Source: Chara braunii (taxonomy: Eukaryota; Streptophyta; Charophyceae; Charales; Characeae). From it: 41,360 nucleotides of DNA. The stretch is from contig BFEA01000859.1 of NCBI GenBank assembly GCA_003427395.1, positions 383,614 through 424,973 of the forward strand. The letters are read 5' to 3'. The stretch's first letter is position 1. Every line of letters starts with the position of its first letter. A model generated the notes under the pieces. It was not told where the DNA came from. It ran no database searches and saw only the letters and a program-made list of their open reading frames with translations. Shown piece by piece: positions 31,501-39,936 of the stretch. A program made the position numbers and the translations under genes.

Positions 31501-32828
31501 AACAGTGAGGTAGGATGAGGTAGTAGCGGTAGAGTTAGAAAGGATGATTAGATGATGGGGGGCGGCAGAGAAAAGGGGTTGGCGGAGAGTAGGTTACTAA
31601 GGAGCGAGATTATACTATGCTCTTGGGTGGCCAATAGCAAAGAACACTACCAAGATCCACATGATGGGGTTGGTTGAGATCTTGATCAGCCACCTCGATG
31701 CCACTGTAGTGGAGCTTCCTAGCCAGCGGGGTTTTCAAAATCCTCAGCAAGCCGCCACGTGGCACTGTAGGCAGCCACTGGTCACGTGCGCAAGTGGCAG
31801 CAGCCACGACAGGGGGGGGGAGGGCAAATAGTTGTCGTGTTGCTCGCTGCTCACTACTCGCTGAATCAACACGCGTGTACTCCAAACTGTGCAAATGAAG
31901 AATGAGGCTGAAAATAGATTGCAGTTGGGGGAAACCCCCAACACACTGACTGGACTGGACTGGCCTAGTACCGACAGTGGTACCAGGCAGGACTGAGCAG
32001 ACTGAATGAGCGCACGACCTGTGGGGTCAGGCCACGGCCTGGTTTGTTACGGACTCAGCCAGGTCTCAATCCCTGGTCCGCAGCTTACCACCCGCCAGAC
32101 CACTATTTTATTTTTGAGTTTCTACTATTCGGTTCCTGATTGTTGGCGCTCTCTGCAGTTGGCGCCGTTCTGGAATTCCTCCTCTTACACTTTTAGATTT
32201 TGATACTTGGCGCCATATGGCATTCTGGCGCCTAGGCTCAGACCTTCGATTTTCAATCCAGACCCGAGGCAAATTGCACTTCTGCCCTCGGGACTGAACT
32301 TGAGTCCGGTACTCAAGCCCAGTTCGGGCATTCAATTTTCAGCCTCAATGCTTGTGCTTCAGTGTGACTTGTTGCGGCATTGTGTTCAGAAACCAAGATT
32401 CCGACTTTGCGACTTTGCCTCTCTGCGTTTGTCACGTCGAGTTGAGTCAGTGTCAAGTTGAGTGAGTGTGGGTGTGTGCCCTCACTCTCTCCCTCTCTCT
32501 CTTCCCTGGCCTCGCTACTCTGCCTCTGCCTCGTCACACTAGTATGGGAGTGGCAAACGGCCCTCCCTCACTCCTTGTTCCGGCGCCGCCACGTCATTGA
32601 CATCGTCACCATCATCATCCGCGCCGCCACGACATCGCTATCGTCATTGTCATCGTTGTCGTTTGCTGCCATGTTAGCACTGCGTACCTGTCATCGTCTC
32701 CACCTCGTCGTCGTCGCTCATCCCTATAGCTGCCTTGTCGTCGATCCTGAAGCCGACACACAGGTAAGCACCCGATAGTTTCCCCCCCCCCCCCCTTAAC
32801 CTATCTACTTTTGTCTATTTTCTTCTTC
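31501..32828. other. Unassigned flank of the Penelope-like element, with hairpin and possible intron
   Basis: There is no recognisable gene. GTTGGGGG-AAA-CCCCCAAC at about 31924-31942 is a perfect 8-bp stem. At 32763 CACAG|GTAAGC is a good 5' splice site. CTTAAC at 32796, a pyrimidine run and CCTACAG|GAG at 32834 make a possible 71-nt intron (32764-32834). The 3' edge is within 6 bases of where homology to the Penelope-like element begins. Confidence 0.4.
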
Positions 32829-33830
32829 CTACAGGAGAGAGACCGGAAGGAGCAAATGAGGGAGAGCGAGAAATGAAGTGGGGAGACGGGAGAGAGGGAA
32901 GGCGGAGTGCCCAACAGAGGGTTGGACATTACACGTGGGAGGGATAAGCAACGTAGTGAACATAGCGGTAGGAGTAGATGTGCGCTGAAGAAGGGAGGGT
33001 TACAGGGCGAGGGTAAACCAACATGTATACTAGTTAGCAGAAGGAAGGGACAGGTGACGTTCGGAAGTAGGGAGGGAAGTAGTAGGGCCCGGACAATACG
33101 GGTGTACACTAAGCAACAAGGGAGAATCCTAAACCCTGGTGAGGGGAGCCGCGCTGACCAATAGAAACAATCAGGAGGGATCAGACTTAGGCAGTGGCAG
33201 TAGCAATAGGTTGTTACAACTGGACAAACGGCGGGAGCAATATGTTGGGAACTGGGAGAAATAGGGAAGTGCCCGTACTACAGGAAATCAAACGTAGGTA
33301 GGTACTAGATGGGAGACACGGTGGCCAACAGGGTCGGAACCGAGAAAGAAAAGGAAGGGTGGACCGCCAGACTGGGGAGTACACAGTGCAGAATGCTGGC
33401 CCGTGAGAGCGGGAGACTAAGGCAAGAAGCCTAAGTCGCATCGCAAGCCCCTACCGCCGACCGGTACACGTGATTTTCGAAAACTTCGTGCAGGCAAGGC
33501 GCACACGTGAGGAGGCGGGAAGACGGGGCGTGCGGACGTGCACGCCAGGTCAGTTACAAGCGGGCCAGGTAAGCGCCCACCGGGTCAGTTGCAGACATGG
33601 AGTCTGCACAGGCTATATCTTAGGAGGGCAAGGCCTGAAAGGCCCTCTTTGCTCAAGGTGGAAAGCTACGGTGGATGTGGGAGAGTGGGAAGCCCCTTGA
33701 TAAGTCCTGGTGGATGCGGGAGGGCCAGGCGAAACGTGTCGGGGAACGTGCGCATTGAGCAGTTGTCCATGTAGGTGCTTCAATGGTCTTCATTGAGACA
33801 TCGACGCATAGCGATCGGCCTCGCTGTATT
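32829..33830 (+). repeat. Left pseudo-LTR: partial 3' copy of the Penelope-like element
   Basis: The sequence from CTACAGGAGAGAGACC to CGCTGTATTCA repeats 39889-40872 in direct orientation, with scattered substitutions and a small indel near 33055. It includes the last 14 codons and stop of ORF2 (QERDRKEQMRESEK), the non-coding 3' region and the hammerhead-like motif. A 5'-truncated copy joined head-to-tail to a full copy is the usual Penelope arrangement, called pseudo-LTR. Confidence 0.85.
33693..33744 (+). ncRNA. Hammerhead-ribozyme-like motif, left copy
   Basis: In order: stem I strand CCCC (33693-33696), core TTGATAA (33697-33703), stem II GTCCTGG...CCAGGC (33704-33730), core GAA (33731-33733), a 2-bp stem III with GT loop ACGTGT (33734-33739), C17 (33740), then stem I strand GGGG (33741-33744). 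The canonical first core is CUGAUGA. Here C3 is U and G8 is A, which keeps the 3-8 pair. Stem II has one bulged base. Hammerheads in Penelope pseudo-LTRs are established knowledge. Activity of this variant is unknown. Confidence 0.55.
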
Positions 33831-34296
33831 CATTTCTTGGATGCGCAACAACCATACGAGTGGTCGTACTCGTTTTGGTGGTTACACCGACATTGGACTA
33901 CGTATGAAAGTAGAACGAGGCAGGAGATAGGGAGCTAGGAGCGAAGAGTGTTAGTAAGGAAAGGAAGAAGGAGGAAACGACGAAAAGGTGCGAAGGAGAT
34001 AGTGAGAGGGCGTGAGGGATGAAGTCGGTGAGGAGGACGAGGTAGCATATGTGTAGAATGTGCAAGGAGGTAGATGAAGGGGACGTATCACTAGTGAGGG
34101 GAGGTATACACACGTGTATACTAATGTCACTGCTCATCTGAGCGTGAGTCTGACAGAGAGCTTTACAACAGAAGGGAGGCCGTATTTGGTGGAGGGGGGT
34201 GGGAGCTTGGCAGGATGATCATTACTAGTGTGCGAAGGCTAGATCAAGTTAGGTGGTCAGATTAGGGAGGGAGGTGAGTGAGTAGAGATATGAAGG
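33831..34296 (+). other. 5' leader of the Penelope-like element, first part
   Basis: No open frame is supported. A small hairpin ACGAGT-GGTCGT-ACTCGT lies near 33855-33872, about 25 bases from the element start. Confidence 0.45.
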
Positions 34297-34866
34297 AAGC
34301 ATTGGCGGGAACAAGAACAGGTTGACAAGTGCCCGCGCCGGAGGTGAAGAAGCGAAGTTCGAAAGACGTTTTAAGTCGTCCTCATGATATCAGCGGGAAG
34401 GTAAGGGAGAGAGTGAGGGGTGGTGTGAGGAACGCAGTGGTGCAAGTGAGAGTTGGTCTACGAACGAACGAGGAAGTTACGTCAAGGTACGTCGGAGGCG
34501 GGTGGGGTATAAGGTGCAGTACGTGGAATGTGAGAGCGGCGCTGTGACAAGGAGAGAGGCGCGACCCCAAAAGCAGAGACGCGAAGAAAGCATTGGCGGG
34601 AACAAGAACAGGTTGACAAATGCCCGCCCCGGAGGTGAAGAAGCGAAGTTCGAAAGACGTTTGAAGCCGTGCTCATGATATCAGCAGGAAGGTGAGGGAG
34701 AGTGTGAGGGGCGGTGCGAGGAATGTAGTGGTGCAAGTAAGAGTTGGTCTACGAGCGAACGAGGAAGTTACGTCAAGGTACGTGGGAGGCGGGTGGTGTA
34801 TAAGGTGCAGTACGTGGAACGTGAGAGCGGAGCTGTGACAAGGAGAGAGGCGCAACCCCGGAAAAG
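34297..34866 (+). repeat. Tandem duplication in the Penelope-like leader, 291 bp period
   Basis: AAGCATTGGCGGGAACAAGA begins at 34297 and again at 34588. The two copies stay closely similar to GTGACAAGGAGAGAGGCGC (34546 and 34836). Each has the same non-coding layout, so this is a leader duplication, not coding. Confidence 0.88.
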
Positions 34867-35704
34867 GAGCAGTGCATGATAGAGAGGCAAGTAGCCCTGC
34901 GAGCTGAAGGAACCTCCCGTATCTGGGAGAGGTTAGTAAAAAGTTCGAAAGGTACGATGGCCCTGGCCGAGTGAGTTGTTAGACCTTGCTCCGTGGGGAG
35001 TGTGACCTGAAGCACGCTGTAGGAGATTAGATTCGCGAAGAGTAAGACTCGCAACTCGTGTTTCCGTGCCAACCCCGGAAGTGAAGAGAACATATGGTGT
35101 TGAGCCACACGTAAAGTTATTAGTCCAGGTTGCTGAAGACCGCGGGTTAAGTGTCGTTCGTGTTTTCTGAGCGTGATTAGATGCTAAGCCCTCCCGCTCA
35201 AGAGGAAGAGTAACCTGCACCTGACGCTGTAACGAAGGATCCGAAACTGCGAAACATTGAAGTGGTAAGGTAAGGTACTAAGAGAAGGGAAGGCTTGGCT
35301 TTTATGTTTCTGCGGTCTTTAGGAGGAGGTAGACCACGTCGAAAGCAGCGGGTGTGGACTGCAATACAACTGGTCACTGGAAGGTGAAGATAGGTGATGT
35401 GGTGTGCATTAGGAGGATAGGCTCCAGTCTATTTTCTGTTTGTGGTTCTGCTCCGTTTGTGGGAGTGTATAATTAACGCGAGGACAGTTAAGCCTACAAT
35501 TGGAATTACCACCAAGCAAGAGAGGCGCTGTTAACAGAAGCCAGGCGGTGAGAGAGTGACAACAGTAGAAATAGCTACCAGCGGAGAGAACTGACAGCTG
35601 AAGCCAGGTGGTAAGGGAGTGACAGGAGGAGGGAAAGAGACCGACGACTAGTACGTGGTCCACCGAACGTTGGGAACAACAACTGTGGTTCTCGGCCAGC
35701 TTCC
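34867..35704 (+). other. 5' leader of the Penelope-like element, second part
   Basis: No convincing gene. The stretch 35642-35704 is open in frame with ORF1 (RPPNVGNNNCGSRPAS), so the true ORF1 start could lie further upstream than 35705. Confidence 0.4.
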
Positions 35705-36730
35705 ATGTATCCCCCACAGGCTACACCCAGTCCATACCCGGCTGGTTATGCGGGGTCGGCGCACACACCTGGCCCTTCTTCTCCTCCACCCCCTCCCCCA
35801 CCAGCTGGACCAGGTGGCCCATGCTATAACTGCGGAGAGTATGGGCATTTCGCACGAGACTGCCTACATAAGCAAAATGGGAGAAGCTGGCAAAACCAAG
35901 GGCGTGGGGGCTATGGAGTGGGAGGGAGTGGACAAGGTGCCTACGGCTAGCCAAGGAGGAATGAAGAAGAAGAAAGGTTAAACAGGCTGCTCTCGTTTGT
36001 CGAGAGCCAGCAGATAGAGGCAGCAGAGAAGAAGACGGCCGAACAAGAGAAGAAACGGCAGGAAGAAGAGAGACAAAAGATGGAGGAAGCAAAACAGAGG
36101 GAGGAAACAGAAAGACAGAGGGCGCAAGCCATTATGGAGGCGACGGCAGCGTAAGCTTTTGCTAAACAGATGGCGGAGTTGGATGAAAAAATCAAAGGGC
36201 ATGTACATTCGACACTCACAGCGTCTGAAGAGAAGAATGCAAGGCTGCATGATAACTTGTTGAGGTTCCTGGAACGTAACGAGAGGGAGGTACCGAGAAG
36301 GCCCATAACTGAATTGTACCCGAATCCGAAGAGAAGGCTTGAAATGGACGGGGCTGAACAGGAGGCAGTGGACGTGGAAAGAAGTGCAGCTACGCCCAGT
36401 ACCAGGAGGCGAACACTGGGCACGAGGAAAGGAAAGGAACCAGCAAACACAGAGGCGAGGAAGAAAGGTGCACTGGCCTCGTGCTCCAAGCAAGGGGTGA
36501 TCGACTTTGTCCTCGAGTTGCGAGAGAGTATGCAAGAAAAACAAGCATCGGAACTTAAGCAAATGTGTAAGATGAGGAACATCAGGTGGATATTGAAGGG
36601 GCAGGCGATCAAAGACTTGGTAGCAGAGGAAACAAAGGTAGCATATGATGGTTGGCTGACTGTAGCAGAGAGTGACGAAGTCAAGGAAGACAGAGGGTCG
36701 GGGGTTGATACAGCCCCCCACGCAGATTGA
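35705..36730 (+). pseudogene. ORF1 of the Penelope-like element: zinc knuckle, coiled coil, basic C-terminal domain
   Basis: It is probably an RNA-binding, Gag-like partner of ORF2. The first 38 residues are Pro/Gly/Ser-rich with a seven-proline run. A CCHC zinc knuckle CYNCGEYGHFARDC follows (35824-35865). After a TAG at 35948 the same frame continues as a long charged coiled coil (EEEERLNRLL, AEQEKKRQEEERQKMEEAKQ) to a TAA at 36152. It then continues to 36730 with FAKQMAELDEKIKG, a basic linker, and a C-terminal helical part with ELKQMCKMRNIRWILKGQ and AIKDLV, which resembles a SAP-like DNA-binding motif. Both stops fall where one C-to-T change in a Gln codon (CAG, CAA) explains them. The stop at 36728 overlaps the ORF2 register. 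Confidence 0.75.
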
Positions 36731-37796
36731 CGGTGTGCCCCCCCGGCACGGTACCTCTGGAGCAAACTGTTAATGTATATGGGGCTCCGAGATATTGTCT
36801 GGGGGACGTACGGGTTAACGAACCTCAGGATAAATATAGAGCAGATAATCATTGCGGTGTTCCTTATGTTGGTGTTGAGTGGAGTAGCCCCGTGGGCTAA
36901 GAAGATGCTCACGGTAACCCCTGCTGGCCACAAATTTTTTGACTTGACAGGACCAGTGGTGTATTGCCACACGTGGTTAACGGGGACCCCCAGCTTTCAG
37001 CTCCTGAGTAACAGGTCCAAAACTGAAATTAGGGTTTGAGGGTGAAATTTCATGTTTTTTTTTTTGCCTGTTTTTGTCTTAGTTCTGAAAATTCGCTGAA
37101 TCCAAAACGTCATTCAAGTGCACTTTTGCCTAACTGTTTCACCCTGTTTTTATTTTTTTTTTCGGTTTTTTTTTAATGGTTTGTTAATATGGTGTGCACT
37201 CTATGGAATGATGCAATTTTTGGTTAAAAAGGCCTTCTGGTTTTCTTATAAACAGCATTAAAAAAACGCTGAAATTTTGGGTCTCCGTTAACCGCCTCTC
37301 GTGGAAGCACATCAGATGCACTGAGGCTGGTAACTATGGACATGCCCCCAAGCTGTACTCCTTCCTGAAACTCTTCGGGTGGAAGAAGTATCTGGTCCTC
37401 CCGATAGCGACGGGAGCTGGAGAAGGTTTACTAGCGCTAGAAAGGACCCTTATATATCGTTTTTCCCCAGCACTGAATACGGTGGGCCGATGTGCAGGGA
37501 CAAAACGGAAGGCTAGACCTGGAAGGAAGGAGAGGCAAAGAGTGAAATCACCCATGACGATGCGCAGGAAGGGGCTCTTGAGCTTCACGCAAGCAAGGCA
37601 GGGAAATAAGTACTTTAGTTTAACAGAGCTCTTGGAAGACACGTATGCAGCAGGAGTGAAGGCGGTGAAGTTTGTATCATCTGGAGGAGAGGTGTGGGGA
37701 GAAAAGTGGTCTGTTATCCGAAGGAAGTTCGGGACGTCAACCGTCACGGGGGAAGAGACGAAGCTACCTCTAGGGAAGGCCAAACAACAACTCGAG
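36709..37796 (+). pseudogene. ORF2 N-terminal part: GIY-YIG-like endonuclease region, split by an insertion
   Basis: Left of the insertion the register reads LTVCPPGTVPLEQTVNVYG, YRADNHCGVPYVGVEWSSPV, stop (TAA 36898), DAHGNPCWPQIF, stop (TGA 36940), DRTSGVLPHVVN. Right of it the reading continues in step as RLSWKHIRCTEAGNYGHAPK, LYSFLKLFGWKKYLVLPI, ALERTLIYRFSPALNTVG. The R...KH, E...LI and P-x-LN spacing is that of GIY-YIG nucleases (catalytic Arg, Glu, and terminal Asn). The GIY and YIG tyrosines are not clearly readable, so the assignment rests on the second half. A basic linker (GTKRKARPGRKERQRVK) and a 100-residue stretch follow, up to a TGA at 37797. The next codon continues in the same frame into the RT. 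Confidence 0.65.
36981..37291. mobile_element. TTAA-flanked MITE-like insertion, 311 bp
   Basis: TTAA occurs at 36977-36980 and 37288-37291. Just inside, CGGGGACCCCCAGCTTTCAGC on the left mirrors CGGAGACCCAAAATTTCAGC read from the right, an imperfect terminal inverted repeat of about 20 bp. Removing one TTAA plus the interior joins the two nuclease halves in frame. The inside is AT-rich with T runs and has no coding content. TTAA duplication is typical of piggyBac-like transposons. The terminal sequence is not one I recognise. Confidence 0.72.
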
Positions 37797-37805
37797 TGAG
37801 GAGGC

Positions 37806-39668
37806 ATGTTCAGGGTGTCGCCGGTAGTGAAAACCGAGAATGCAAGACACGGAGGGAAAGGGTATCTGAGGCAGCTACTGGAGATGCCACGAAAGCAAGC
37901 GGAGCTTAAGCACTTCGATCTTACGAAGCTGGTCTTCTTGTACAAGTGCGCTAGAGAGTTCAAGACCAAGATTACAAGAAGGACGTTGAAAGAGAAGATA
38001 ACAGCAAAGATCAGAAACAAGACGGGGGTGAATGTCAGATTGAAGGTCAATGTGGGGGTCAAGTATAGCCACCGGCTAAAGAAGAGGGAGATCCACGACA
38101 CGGTTGTGTTATGTGTGGAGAAGAGTAGAATTCATCCGGTACTCAAGAAACTGGTGCGGAACCGTGTGAGAGTGGTGCGGAAGAAGAACAACACGGTTGA
38201 ACAGGTCTTGACCAACCACAGGAAGGTGGCTAGGGGAACGATGGAGCCGTGTACGTGCAGCGGTGACCGGCTGCCGAGGGTGGATGGACACGTGATGGCT
38301 CGTATTGCGCAGTGCTCAGAGGTTCCACCATTCCTACACAATGGAAAGAATGTACTGCAAAGTGATCTGGGCACGAGTTCAGCAGAAGTACAGCAAGGGG
38401 TTGTGAAATCCCTAGAAGCAGTCATGAGGAGAGATCTATATCAGGTAGAGGCACTGAGCACTTTTCAGGAGATCGTCTCGGACCGTACTAAAGCAAGGCC
38501 AGCATGCTCGGAGGAACAAGCACGGGAGATAGCGGCGAAGGTGAGCCACCTGGTAGTGGTCCCGGTGGACAGGAATCCAGGGGATCTAGTGGTCATGTGC
38601 CCATCGACGTACCACCATGGTCTCCGGATGATGTTTAATCATAACGTCGCGTACCAGCAAGTACCGGAGACGTCCGAGAAACAAGTGTTGGGGCAGATGA
38701 GGAGAGAGTTCAAAGATCGAGCTCTCTGCAAGTTAGGAGCTTGGAATCCAGCAGCCAAGCTAGGGCAAGCGTACGTTATGCCAAAGCATAAGGACCTGAC
38801 AAGGTGGAGACCTATAGCACCCGCAAATGCAGACGGTTCAAGGACCGCGGGGAGAAGACTAGCACGTGCACTGAACTTCCTGCTGGAGAAAGTCCCTAAA
38901 GCTAAGCACTTCAATGTGAAGGCCACGACGATGCTGAAACAGAACTTGGAAGGGGCGGGAAAAAGACTGAGTATTTTCGGAGAAAGGACGACGGCCCTGA
39001 TGGCTAGCTTTGACATCAAGGAGATGTTCACGTCGCTGCCACATGAGGCGATCCAGCAGGCAGTCGAGTGGCTGCTGAGACAATGGGAGTCGAGAGGGGT
39101 GAGCAAACTTAGCCTGAGCAGACGGGGTCGAGTGGTGGCCATTAGCAAGAAGAGCTCGGGACCAGGCTACGTGGAAGTCAAATTCTCTCAGATCAGACAG
39201 ATGGTCAAGTATGAGCTGGAAAATGCATACCTTCAATGTAGGAAGACGATCCTGAGACAGGTGGTGGGGATCCCTATGGGGAAGAATTCCAGACCCGCGC
39301 TGGCATGTATACTGTGCGCGAAACACGAGGTCGACTTCATAGGTTCGCTGGGAGCAGATCGGAGGCTGGTGCACGGGGTCAGGCTGGTAGATGATGTCAC
39401 ACTGGGAGTTGTGTGCGACATGGGTGACATTCGGAGTGTATCGACAGCAAGGTACATCTGTCAGAAATTCGTAAGCACGTATGGGGAGCAGCTAGTAGTA
39501 GTAAGGACAGATGACGGGCCTAGCTCCTGGGACTTCTTGGGAGTCAGAGCTACAGTGATACCAGGACCCGTCAGGTTTATCATCCGCCCCAAGCATAAAA
39601 ATCAGGGGGCCACAATTGAGGATCCCCTCCTTCAGATGCGTCCAGGATTTTTCCTCGTATTTAGATAA
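37806..39668 (+). CDS. Penelope-type reverse transcriptase (ORF2 central part)
   Basis: The enzyme copies element RNA at the nicked target. The 620-codon frame is open throughout. Residues 1-145 are basic. C149-T-C151 with H162 (PCTCSGDRLPRVDGH) may be the Cys/His motif found between nuclease and RT in permuted Penelope elements. RT motifs: AYVMPKHKD (322-330) with RWRPIAPA (333-340), SFDIKEMFTSLP (401-412, Asp403), QVVGIPMGKNSRPALA (485-500), VRLVDDVTLGV (525-535, Asp529 and Asp530) and WDFLGV (575-580). All three catalytic Asp are kept. The PKxHK, TSLP and single-residue VDD forms are Penelope-like, not LTR-like. The frame continues upstream of the ATG to the TGA at 37797, so the ATG is not the native start. 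The last 15-20 residues are out of frame because of an indel near 39605. Confidence 0.88.
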   Translation: MFRVSPVVKTENARHGGKGYLRQLLEMPRKQAELKHFDLTKLVFLYKCAREFKTKITRRTLKEKITAKIRNKTGVNVRLKVNVGVKYSHRLKKREIHDTVVLCVEKSRIHPVLKKLVRNRVRVVRKKNNTVEQVLTNHRKVARGTMEPCTCSGDRLPRVDGHVMARIAQCSEVPPFLHNGKNVLQSDLGTSSAEVQQGVVKSLEAVMRRDLYQVEALSTFQEIVSDRTKARPACSEEQAREIAAKVSHLVVVPVDRNPGDLVVMCPSTYHHGLRMMFNHNVAYQQVPETSEKQVLGQMRREFKDRALCKLGAWNPAAKLGQAYVMPKHKDLTRWRPIAPANADGSRTAGRRLARALNFLLEKVPKAKHFNVKATTMLKQNLEGAGKRLSIFGERTTALMASFDIKEMFTSLPHEAIQQAVEWLLRQWESRGVSKLSLSRRGRVVAISKKSSGPGYVEVKFSQIRQMVKYELENAYLQCRKTILRQVVGIPMGKNSRPALACILCAKHEVDFIGSLGADRRLVHGVRLVDDVTLGVVCDMGDIRSVSTARYICQKFVSTYGEQLVVVRTDDGPSSWDFLGVRATVIPGPVRFIIRPKHKNQGATIEDPLLQMRPGFFLVFR

Positions 39669-39936
39669 GCGAGTGAAGGCGGGCACGGTGATTGCCGCGC
39701 TTCACAGGATCAGGCAACATTCTAGCGACCCAGCATCGGGGGTCCGAGCGACACTTTCCATCAGCATAGAGCTGGGGTGTCAGGGGTATCCCCCGACGCT
39801 CTTCTCCAATTCTCTGGCGGTGTTTACCAAAGCCACCGGCACGTTCGGCGCAGCGTTGAAGACGCTAGCCGAACAAACGGTTAAGTTACTACAGGAGAGA
39901 GACCAGAAGGAGCAAATGACGGAGAGCGAGAAATGA
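39613..39936 (+). pseudogene. ORF2 C-terminal extension, shifted by +1
   Basis: In the next register the protein continues as LRIPSFRCVQDFSSYLDKR, VKAGTVIAALHRIRQHSSD, then GYPPTLFSNSLAVF, and ends KLLQERDQKEQMTESEK at 39936. The same ending with stop is present in the left pseudo-LTR (near 32831), which supports this as the true C terminus. The shift is most simply an indel in GGGGG at 39605-39609. Confidence 0.75.

Noticed and set aside
32040-32100. GGTCTCAATCCCTGG as a Pol III B box
   Set aside because: Match to the B-box consensus is poor and no A box or tRNA fold is visible.
33131-33165. CTGACCAATAGAAAC in both pseudo-LTRs as a hammerhead core
   Set aside because: CTGA and GAAAC are present but there is no stem II between them and no CUGANGA core. 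The motif at 33693-33744 fits far better.
36773-37039. 88-codon frame with VYCHTW as a degenerate YIG motif
   Set aside because: The neighbouring register (LTVCPPGTVPLEQ... to LPHVVN) joins the downstream nuclease half exactly in frame once the TTAA insertion is removed, so this frame is the shadow.
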